From positions 496,001 through 560,000 of the forward strand of contig CAVZYJ010000013.1 in NCBI GenBank assembly GCA_963779485.1: 64,000 bases of DNA, read 5' to 3'. Shown here in pieces: positions 25,961-32,399 of this stretch. The notes under the pieces are model-generated. The model was not told the DNA's origin. It was given only the letters and a program-made list of their open reading frames with translations, and made no database searches. Positions within the stretch are counted from its first letter, which is position 1; each line of letters opens with the position of its first letter. This DNA is from CAVVJA01 sp963779485 (GTDB lineage: Bacteria > Actinomycetota > Actinomycetes > Mycobacteriales > Jatrophihabitantaceae). The position numbers were made by a program, and so were the translations under genes.

Positions 25961-27067
25961 GTGCGCGATGCCGTCGAGGTCCGCAAGGTTCCGCTGCACA
26001 GCGTGGCCGACGCGAGTGGCCTGGCCACGTTGATCGATGACGGGGTGATCAGCGCCGACCGCGTCGTCGCGGTTATCGGCAAGACCGAGGGCAATGGCGG
26101 GGTGAACGACTACACCCGGATCATCGCCGACCGGGCCTTCCGCGAGGTTCTCACCGCGAAAGGCACCCGGGACCTGGCCGCCGTGCGGCAGATCCCGATC
26201 GTGTGGTCCGGCGGCACCGACGGGGTCCTCAGCCCGCACGCGACGGTGTTCGCGACGGTGCCCGCGGACGCCGTGCCCCGCAGCGACAAGCCTCGCCTCA
26301 CCGTTGGGTACGCGATGAGCGAGGTCGTCTTGCCGGAGGACATCGGGCGGGCGGCAATGATCGGAAAGGTGGCCGCCGCGGTACGCGTCGCCATGGAGCA
26401 GGCCGGAATAGCCGACGCCGCCGATGTGCACTACGTGCAGACGAAGACCCCGCTGCTGACGATCGACACCATCCGGGACGCCCGGTCGCGCGGCCACAAC
26501 GTGTTCACCGAAGACACCCTGACCTCGATGGACGTCTCCAACGGCACGGCCGCGCTGGGCATCGCCGTGGCGCTGGGCGAGATCGCAATGCCCCGCGACG
26601 AGGACGTATTGCGGGACCGGCGGCTGTATTCGTCGGTGGCGTCCTGCTCGTCGGGCGTGGAGCTCGACCGCGCGCAGGTCGTCGTCGTCGGCAACGCGCG
26701 CGGCGTGGGCGGGCGTTACCGCATCGGCCACGCGGTGATGTCCGACGCCCTCGACAGCGATGCCATCTGGGCCGCCATCCGCGACGCCGGGCTCGACCTG
26801 CCCGAGCGGCCACACCCGTCCGATCTGCAGGGCCGGCTGGTGAACGTGTTCCTCAAGTGCGAGGCCAGCCAGGACGGCCAGGTCCGTGGCCGGCGCAACG
26901 CCATGCTGGATGACTCGGACGTGCATTGGCATCGCCAGATCAAGGCCTGCGTGGGCGGCGTGGCCGCGGCCGTCACCGGCGACCCAGCGGTGTTCGTGTC
27001 CGTGTCGGCGGCCCATCAGGGCCCGGACGGCGGGGGGCCGGTGGCCGCGATCGTCGATCTGGGCTGA
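25961..27067 (+). CDS. Barbiturase / cyanuric acid amidohydrolase
   Basis: A ring-opening amidohydrolase of the small AtzD/TrzD/barbiturase family. The 368-residue protein has the threefold repeat with one Lys-Ser pair per domain: Lys41 (VIGKTEGNGG) with Ser83 (SGGTDGVLSPH); Lys162 (VQTKTPLLT) with Ser230/231 (SVASCSSGVEL); Lys299 (VFLKCEASQDG) with Ser347 or 349 before AAHQGPDGGGPVA. These positions match the remembered AtzD dyads (42/85, 162/233, 297/344) closely. GTG 25961 has GGAGGAGG upstream. Operon partners favour barbiturate over cyanurate, but sequence alone does not decide. Confidence 0.88.
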   Translation: MRDAVEVRKVPLHSVADASGLATLIDDGVISADRVVAVIGKTEGNGGVNDYTRIIADRAFREVLTAKGTRDLAAVRQIPIVWSGGTDGVLSPHATVFATVPADAVPRSDKPRLTVGYAMSEVVLPEDIGRAAMIGKVAAAVRVAMEQAGIADAADVHYVQTKTPLLTIDTIRDARSRGHNVFTEDTLTSMDVSNGTAALGIAVALGEIAMPRDEDVLRDRRLYSSVASCSSGVELDRAQVVVVGNARGVGGRYRIGHAVMSDALDSDAIWAAIRDAGLDLPERPHPSDLQGRLVNVFLKCEASQDGQVRGRRNAMLDDSDVHWHRQIKACVGGVAAAVTGDPAVFVSVSAAHQGPDGGGPVAAIVDLG

Positions 27068-27109
27068 GAGCCTGCGCTCCAAACACCGTGGTTTACCCTC
27101 GACGGTGCC

Positions 27110-27373
27110 ATGAAGACCTTCGACTCGTTGTACGTCGAGCTCACTGAGCGGAAACGCAGCCGCCCCGCCGGATCGACGACTGTCGAGGCCCTCGACGCTG
27201 GCGTGCACGCGCAAGGCAAGAAGGTTCTCGAAGAAGCGGGCGAGGTGTGGCTGGCCGCCGAGCACGAGACGCCGGAACGGACCGCACAGGAGATCAGCCA
27301 GCTGCTCTATCGCGTGCAGGTGATCATGCTGGGGCAGGGCATCACGCTCGACGACGTCTATCGACATCTGTAG
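27110..27373 (+). CDS. hisE: Phosphoribosyl-ATP pyrophosphatase
   Basis: Second step of histidine synthesis: hydrolyses phosphoribosyl-ATP to phosphoribosyl-AMP. The 87-residue protein is all-helical with KVLEEAGEVWLAAEHE, the metal-binding EExxE-type motif of the MazG-like family, and a C-terminal VYRHL. It precedes hisG by 44 bp, the usual actinobacterial pair. In Streptomyces it follows ribH, but here the accessory block stands between them. The upstream gap after the barbiturase gene is only 42 bp. Confidence 0.94.
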   Translation: MKTFDSLYVELTERKRSRPAGSTTVEALDAGVHAQGKKVLEEAGEVWLAAEHETPERTAQEISQLLYRVQVIMLGQGITLDDVYRHL

Positions 27374-27417
27374 GCCGACCCTGACACCGTCCGCCGGCCA
27401 GAGATAGGTCACCGATC

Positions 27418-28272
27418 ATGTCCCAGCTCCTCCGCATCGCCGTCCCGAACAAGGGGACGCTCGCTGACCCGGCGAGCCAGATGCTCACCGAAGCCGGATA
27501 CCGCGAACGCAGCGATACCCGTGAGCTCGTCCTGACGGATGTCGAGAACGACACGGAGTTCTTCTTCCTGCGCCCCCGAGACATCGCGATCTACGTCGGC
27601 GCGGGCCGGGTCGACGTCGGCATCACCGGGGAGGATCTGCTCCTCGATTCAGGTGCAAACGCCGTGCCCATCCTGCAGCTCGGTTTCGGCGCCTCGACGT
27701 TCCGCTTCGCGGGCCGACCGGGGACGGTGACGTCGGTCTACGACCTCGCGGGTTGCCGCATCGCCACGGCGTACCCCGGCATCGTGACGGCCCACCTCGC
27801 CGCCAAGGGCGTCGCGGCCCGAGTGATCCGGCTCGACGGAGCGGTCGAGACCGCCGTCCGGCTCGAGGTGGCCGACGTGATCGCCGACGTCGTATCGACC
27901 GGGACGACGTTGCGCAACGCGGGTCTGGAGGTGTTCGGCGACCCGCTGCTCATTAGCCAGGCCGTTCTGGTGCGGCGCACCGGCGCGCCGGAGTCGGCGC
28001 GAGTCGATCAGCTCCTGCGCCGCCTGCAGGGCGTCATCATCGCCCGTCGCTACGTGCTCATGGACTACGACATCCGCGACGACCTGGTCGAGAAGGCGGT
28101 GGCGATCACGCCCGGCATCGAGTCACCGACGGTGTCCCCGCTGCACGAACAGGGCTGGTCGGCCGTCCGGTCGATGGTGCCGAGTCGCGACACCAACCGG
28201 ATCATGGATGAGCTGTGGGAGCTGGGTGCCCGCGGGATCCTGGTCACGAGCATCCACGCGTGCCGGCTATGA
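27418..28272 (+). CDS. hisG: ATP phosphoribosyltransferase (long form, HisGL)
   Basis: First and feedback-controlled step of histidine synthesis. The 284-residue length shows the long form, which carries its own C-terminal regulatory ACT-like domain and needs no HisZ. RIAVPNKGTLADPASQML begins the catalytic domain, GRVDVGITGEDLL follows, and VADVIADVVSTGTTLRNAGL is the PRPP loop. The regulatory end contains SRDTNRIMDELWELGARGIL. ATG 27418; its stop overlaps the PH-domain gene by 4 bp. Confidence 0.96.
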   Translation: MSQLLRIAVPNKGTLADPASQMLTEAGYRERSDTRELVLTDVENDTEFFFLRPRDIAIYVGAGRVDVGITGEDLLLDSGANAVPILQLGFGASTFRFAGRPGTVTSVYDLAGCRIATAYPGIVTAHLAAKGVAARVIRLDGAVETAVRLEVADVIADVVSTGTTLRNAGLEVFGDPLLISQAVLVRRTGAPESARVDQLLRRLQGVIIARRYVLMDYDIRDDLVEKAVAITPGIESPTVSPLHEQGWSAVRSMVPSRDTNRIMDELWELGARGILVTSIHACRL

Positions 28273-28739
28273 CCACGCAGGCGCCCCGAGACCTGGTCGT
28301 GACCGCGCGACCGATACGCACGGCCCGGATCTCGATCGCCGCGTCGGCGCTCATCCTCGCCGTCTTCGTTATCACGGCGATCGTCATGCCGGTGGCGAAC
28401 GCAGGCATCGAGTTCAACTGGAAGGACCAGATCGGCACCGCGGTCATCGGGGTCATCATCGCCGGCACCGCGCTGCTGCCCACTCGGCCGCGGCTGCGAG
28501 CGGACATCCACGGTGTGCGGACTCGGGCCTATCTCGGGCCGTTTCGGGAGATCCCCTGGGATCTCGTCGTCGCGGTGCAGTTTCCGGACCAGCTGCGTTT
28601 CGCCCGGCTCGTCCTTCCCGGAGAGGAGACCATCGCGCTGTACGCGGTGCAGCGTTTCGACCGCGAGCGATCGGTGGCCATCATGCGGGGTTTGCGCACG
28701 CTGTTCGACGCAGCATCAACGACGCCGCCCGCCGACTGA
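28269..28739 (+). CDS. PH-domain-containing membrane protein
   Basis: A 156-residue protein with two hydrophobic segments near the N-terminus (SIAASALILAVFVITAIVM and IGTAVIGVIIAGTALL), then a bacterial PH-like domain (VRTRAYLGPFREIPWDLV, LRFARLVLPGEETIALYAVQ). It follows hisG in actinobacteria (established synteny), but its function is unknown. ATG 28269 overlaps the hisG stop. It is probably anchored in the membrane with the PH domain in the cytosol. Confidence 0.82.
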   Translation: MTTQAPRDLVVTARPIRTARISIAASALILAVFVITAIVMPVANAGIEFNWKDQIGTAVIGVIIAGTALLPTRPRLRADIHGVRTRAYLGPFREIPWDLVVAVQFPDQLRFARLVLPGEETIALYAVQRFDRERSVAIMRGLRTLFDAASTTPPAD

Positions 28740-29063
28740 TATCCTCGGTGGCGCGACCAACCTCCGCAGCTGCGGAGGCGTGCAAGCGGATGCCCTTCGG
28801 TGCCGCCACGCCGACGAGACTCGGCAGCGTGACGGATCCGAGCCTCCCACCCGCGCCACCAGCATCACGTGGTGTGCCGGGTCCGGTCCGTGTCGCCCGG
28901 TACCTCCGGGCGAGCGCCGCGCGACCCCGCGCGGCGCCGGGCGGTGAACCCGGGCGGACTGGTCGGCCATGGGTCCCGCGCGCACATGAGCGCTGCGGGG
29001 CCTTCGTTCATCCGGGCGAAGGCGTCGCGACCCGGCAGTTCACCGACGACCCTGGGAGGTCCC
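28740..29063 (+). promoter_or_regulatory. Leader region of infC-rpmI-rplT with a strong hairpin
   Basis: These 324 bp hold no separate gene that I can support. CCTCCGCAGCTGCGGAGG at 28761-28778 is a perfect 18-bp palindrome that would form a tight hairpin near the 5' end of an infC transcript. The infC frame is open upstream to 28869 with an in-frame ATG at 28986, but that ATG has no good ribosome site. infC-rpmI-rplT leaders are often regulatory, through L20 or IF3; here that is inference. Confidence 0.4.
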
Positions 29064-29624
29064 ATCAGTTCTGAACCGAGGATCAACGACCGGATCCGGG
29101 TGCCGGAGGTACGCCTCGTCGGGCCAGAGGGTGAGCAGGTCGGCATCGTGCCGATCGGCAAAGCTCTCGAACTGGCCGCGGAAGCCGATCTGGACCTGGT
29201 CGAGGTGGCCCCGATGGCCCGACCGCCGGTGTGCAAGCTCATGGACTACGGCAAGTTCAAGTACGAGAGTGCGCAGAAGGCGCGGGAGGCCCGGCGCAAC
29301 CAGTCCCTCACGGTCATCAAAGAGATGAAACTCCGCCCCAAGATCGATTCCCACGACTACGAGACCAAGAAGGGCCACGTCGAGCGGTTTCTCCGGCAAG
29401 GCGACAAGGTGAAGGTGACGATCATGTTCCGCGGCCGCGAGCAGTCCCGGCCGGAACTGGGATTCCGCCTGCTGCAGCGTCTGGCGACCGACGTCGCCGA
29501 GCTCGGCTTCATCGAGTCCTCACCCAAGCAGGATGGCCGCAACATGATCATGGTGGTGGCACCGCACCGCGGCGCGCGCACCCGTCCGGTCCGAGACACG
29601 GGGCGCGGTACCGAGCTCGCGTGA
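29064..29624 (+). CDS. infC: Translation initiation factor IF-3, apparent ATC start
   Basis: Keeps ribosomal subunits apart and checks the initiator codon. The 186-residue protein starts SSEPRINDRIRVPEVRLVGP and has VAPMARPPVCKLMDYGKF, KVKVTIMFRGREQSRPELG and KQDGRNMIMVVAPHRG, all typical. The start is taken as ATC 29064, because GGGAGG lies 4 nt upstream and the protein then begins where IF-3 normally does. IF-3 genes often use rare AUU or AUC starts, by which IF-3 limits its own synthesis (established for E. coli). ATG 28986 would add 26 atypical residues. Confidence 0.93.
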   Translation: MSSEPRINDRIRVPEVRLVGPEGEQVGIVPIGKALELAAEADLDLVEVAPMARPPVCKLMDYGKFKYESAQKAREARRNQSLTVIKEMKLRPKIDSHDYETKKGHVERFLRQGDKVKVTIMFRGREQSRPELGFRLLQRLATDVAELGFIESSPKQDGRNMIMVVAPHRGARTRPVRDTGRGTELA

Positions 29625-29652
29625 CGCACGACTGAAGAAAGCGAAACGACCG

Positions 29653-29847
29653 ATGCCGAAGAACAAGACCCACAGCGGGATGAAGAAGCGCGTCAAGGTG
29701 ACGGGCAGCGGCCGGCTGCTCACCCAGCACGCCGGCAAGCGCCACCTGCTCGAGCGCAAGTCCTCCCGTCTGACCCGGCGCCTGACCGGGACCAAAGACG
29801 TATCCGGCGCCGACGCGCCGCGCGTCAAGAAGCTCCTCGGCCGCTGA
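29653..29847 (+). CDS. rpmI: Ribosomal protein bL35
   Basis: A 64-residue basic protein of the large subunit. It begins MPKNKTHSGMKKRVKVTGSG and ends with RRLTGTKDVSGADAPRVKKL, normal for L35. It lies 28 bp after infC and 60 bp before rplT, in the universal infC-rpmI-rplT order. ATG 29653 has GAAAGCGAAA upstream, a weak but purine-rich site. Confidence 0.97.
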   Translation: MPKNKTHSGMKKRVKVTGSGRLLTQHAGKRHLLERKSSRLTRRLTGTKDVSGADAPRVKKLLGR

Positions 29848-29907
29848 GCCGACCCGATCCATCCGTTGCCGGCCACCCGCCGGCAGCCCGACGAGCAAGG
29901 AAACACC

Positions 29908-30297
29908 GTGGCACGCGTCAAGCGGGCAGTGAACGCCCACAAGAAGCGCCGGAGCACGCTGGAAGCGGCGTCCGGCTACCGCGGGCAACGCTCGCGCCTC
30001 TACCGCAAGGCAAAAGAACAGCTGCTCCACTCGGCCACCTATTCCTATCGGGATCGGAAGGCTCGCAAGGGTGACTTCCGGCGGCTGTGGATCACTCGGA
30101 TCAACGCCGCGGCCCGGACCAACGACATCACCTACAACCGGTTCATCCAGGGCCTTCGGCTGGCCGGCGTCACTGTCGACCGGAAGGTGCTGGCCGACCT
30201 GGCCGTCACCGACGAGGCGGCCTTCGCCGCGCTGGCCGTGGTGGCCAAGGAGGCGGTGGCCGCCGAAGGGACCGGCGGCGCGCGCCCGGCGGCCTGA
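29908..30297 (+). CDS. rplT: Ribosomal protein bL20
   Basis: A 129-residue 23S-binding protein that is also an assembly factor. MARVKRAVNAHKKRRSTLE and GYRGQRSRLYRKAKEQ form the long basic N-terminal extension, and the globular part has NRFIQGLRLAGVTVDRKVL. An Ala/Gly-rich tail of about ten residues is typical of actinobacteria. The start is GTG 29908 with AAGGAA upstream. Confidence 0.97.
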   Translation: MARVKRAVNAHKKRRSTLEAASGYRGQRSRLYRKAKEQLLHSATYSYRDRKARKGDFRRLWITRINAAARTNDITYNRFIQGLRLAGVTVDRKVLADLAVTDEAAFAALAVVAKEAVAAEGTGGARPAA

Positions 30298-30374
30298 GCC
30301 GAGCCACCCGCACCTCGACCAGTCGATCCGTCCCAGTCCACCCCGTACTCCTACCCGTCCATCCCTACCAGTCG

Positions 30375-30419
30375 TGATCTTGGACTTGCTGCCCCAGAAC
30401 GCCGATAAGTCCAAGATCA
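30375..30419 (-). repeat. 45-bp hairpin element, copy 2 (reverse orientation)
   Basis: A 13-bp perfect stem, TGATCTTGGACTT at 30375-30387 and its complement at 30407-30419. Read on the minus strand, the loop matches copy 1 (CTGGGGCAG conserved) and total length is again 45 bp. It lies in the gap between rplT and the SpoU methyltransferase, 20 bp before the latter's GTG, so it could also affect that gene's leader. Confidence 0.8.
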
Positions 30420-30438
30420 TCGAGAAGATTTTGGTCAC

Positions 30439-31230
30439 GTGCTGGCTGACTCCAACTCCCGGCTCGCTGCCGCCCGTCGGCTGACCGACCGGCGGGCGCG
30501 GCGTGAGGCCGGGCGATTTCTCGCGGAAGGCTCGCCCGCGGTCTCCGAGGCGCTGGGCCAGCCGGGGTCGGTCGTCGAGGTCTTCGGGACGATCTCCGGC
30601 TTGCGCCGGCATGGCAAGCTGCTCGCCGCATCCGAAGTGCCGGTGCACGAGATCAGTGCGAAGGCAGCAGCGAACCTATCCGAGACCGCCTCGCCGCAGG
30701 GTCTCGTGGCGGTCTGCCGCACCGTTGACGTGCCTCTCGACAACGCATTGGCGCGAGGCGCCCGGTTGGTGGTCGTCCTCGTCGACGCCAACGATCCCGG
30801 AAATGCCGGAACGATCGTGCGCACCGCCGATGCCGCAGGAGCCGACGTGGTGGTGTTCGCCGGCCGCAGCGTCGACGCGTACAACGGCAAGGCCGTGCGC
30901 GCGTCGGCCGGCAGCCTGTTTCATGTCGACGTCGTTGTGGATGTGAGCCCGGCCGAGGCGATCGCCGCGGGCCGGACCGCCGGCCTGACCGTGCTGGCGG
31001 CCGCCGCCTCCGGTGTCGACGACCTGGACGACCTGGCCGACAGCGGGGTGCTGGCCGGGCCGACGTTGTGGCTTTTCGGCAATGAGGCGAGCGGCTTGCC
31101 GCCCGAGGTGACCGCGGCGGCGGATCGTTCCGTCCGGGTGCCGATCCACGGCCGAGCCGAGAGCTTGAATCTGGCCGCCGCCGCCGCGGTGTGTCTGTAT
31201 GCGAGCGCCCGGGCGCACCGCGCGGAATAA
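30439..31230 (+). CDS. SpoU/TrmH-family rRNA 2'-O-methyltransferase
   Basis: A 263-residue SPOUT enzyme. An N-terminal substrate-binding part has RRAREAGRFLAEGSPAVSEAL. The knotted SAM domain carries all three motifs: VDANDPGNAGTIVRTADAAG, LWLFGNEASGLP and VPIHGRAESLNLAAAAAVCL. It probably methylates a ribose in 23S rRNA; homologues at this place (Rv1644 in M. tuberculosis) are called TsnR. GTG 30439. pheS follows after 62 bp. Confidence 0.92.
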   Translation: MLADSNSRLAAARRLTDRRARREAGRFLAEGSPAVSEALGQPGSVVEVFGTISGLRRHGKLLAASEVPVHEISAKAAANLSETASPQGLVAVCRTVDVPLDNALARGARLVVVLVDANDPGNAGTIVRTADAAGADVVVFAGRSVDAYNGKAVRASAGSLFHVDVVVDVSPAEAIAAGRTAGLTVLAAAASGVDDLDDLADSGVLAGPTLWLFGNEASGLPPEVTAAADRSVRVPIHGRAESLNLAAAAAVCLYASARAHRAE

Positions 31231-31292
31231 CCCGTCACGCAGCGGAATGACATACTCGCGGACGTTCTCCGCCCCTAGATTCCGAGGACTGG

Positions 31293-32399
31293 ATGCCCGA
31301 GAGCACAAGGTTCGACCCAGTGGAGGTGAGCACGCTCGCACCGGACGCTGTCGCGCGCAACGTCACCGAGGCGCTCGCCGCGATTGCGACCGCTGCCGAT
31401 CTCGACGCGCTCAAGGCGGCCCGCCTCGCACACGACGGCGACCGATCACCGCTGGCGCTGGCGAATCGGGAGATCGGGGCACTCCCGCCGGCAGCGCGTA
31501 AGGCCGCGGGCCAACGGGTGGGCGCCGCTCGCGGCGAGGTGCGAGCCGCGCTCGAGGCCCGAACGAGCGAGCTGAGCGCCGAGCGCGACGCGCGCGTCCT
31601 GATCGACGAGGCGGTGGACGTCAGCTTGCCGTCAGATCGTCTTCTCGAGGGCGCGCGCCATCCGCTGACGACGATCCAGGAGTTGTTCGAGGACATCTTC
31701 GTGGCGATGGGCTATCAGGTCGCCGAAGGCCCGGAGATCGAAGCCGAGTGGTTCAACTTCGATGCGCTGAACATGCCACCCGACCACCCCGCACGAAGCC
31801 TCATGGACACGTTCTTCGTCGGCTCCGAGGACTCCGGGGTTGTGCTGCGCACCCACACATCGCCCGTGCAGGTTCGGACGATGCTCACCCGGACGCCGCC
31901 GATCTACGTCGTGTGCCCCGGCAAGGTGTTCCGCACCGACGAACTGGACGCCACCCACACGCCGGTCTTCCACCAGATCGAGGGTCTCGTCGTCGACGAA
32001 GGCATCACGATGGCTCACCTGAAGGGCACGCTCGACCACATGGCCCAGGCGATGTTCGGACCGGGCATCGTGACTCGGCTGCGGCCGTCGTACTTCCCGT
32101 TCACCGAGCCGTCCGCCGAACCGGATCTGCTGTGCTTCGTGTGTCGCGGCCAGTCGGTCGGCAACCCGGACTGGGACTGTCGCACCTGCGACAGCGAGGG
32201 CTGGATCGAGTGGGGAGGCTGCGGCATGGTCAATCCACGCGTGCTGCGCGCCTGCGGGATCGATCCGGAGCGGTACAGCGGATTCGCTTTCGGCATGGGC
32301 ATCGAGCGAACCATGATGTTCCGCAACTCGGCGGCTGACATGCGCGACATGGTCGAGGGCGACGTGCGGTTCACCCAGGCCTTTGGCGTGGAGGCCTGA
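31293..32399 (+). CDS. pheS: Phenylalanyl-tRNA synthetase alpha subunit
   Basis: The class II catalytic subunit, 368 residues. It has an N-terminal coiled-coil region, then HPLTTIQELFEDIFVAMGY, ALNMPPDHPARSLMDTFF (motif 2 region), and a C-terminal GFAFGMGIERTMMF (motif 3 with the conserved Arg). It works as an alpha2-beta2 enzyme with PheT. ATG 31293; the pheT ATG overlaps its stop by 1 bp. I see no T-box leader in the 62-bp upstream gap. Confidence 0.97.
   Translation: MPESTRFDPVEVSTLAPDAVARNVTEALAAIATAADLDALKAARLAHDGDRSPLALANREIGALPPAARKAAGQRVGAARGEVRAALEARTSELSAERDARVLIDEAVDVSLPSDRLLEGARHPLTTIQELFEDIFVAMGYQVAEGPEIEAEWFNFDALNMPPDHPARSLMDTFFVGSEDSGVVLRTHTSPVQVRTMLTRTPPIYVVCPGKVFRTDELDATHTPVFHQIEGLVVDEGITMAHLKGTLDHMAQAMFGPGIVTRLRPSYFPFTEPSAEPDLLCFVCRGQSVGNPDWDCRTCDSEGWIEWGGCGMVNPRVLRACGIDPERYSGFAFGMGIERTMMFRNSAADMRDMVEGDVRFTQAFGVEA

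Noticed and set aside
22251..26094. Antisense frames of about 650-700 codons opposite hyuA and hyuB
   Set aside because: Same reasoning: the plus-strand genes have family motifs along their whole length, and the antisense translations show none.
25961..27067. Part of a complete s-triazine (atrazine/cyanurate) degradation pathway
   Set aside because: No biuret hydrolase, allophanate hydrolase or triazine hydrolase gene is present; the neighbours fit pyrimidine or cyclic-amide breakdown better.
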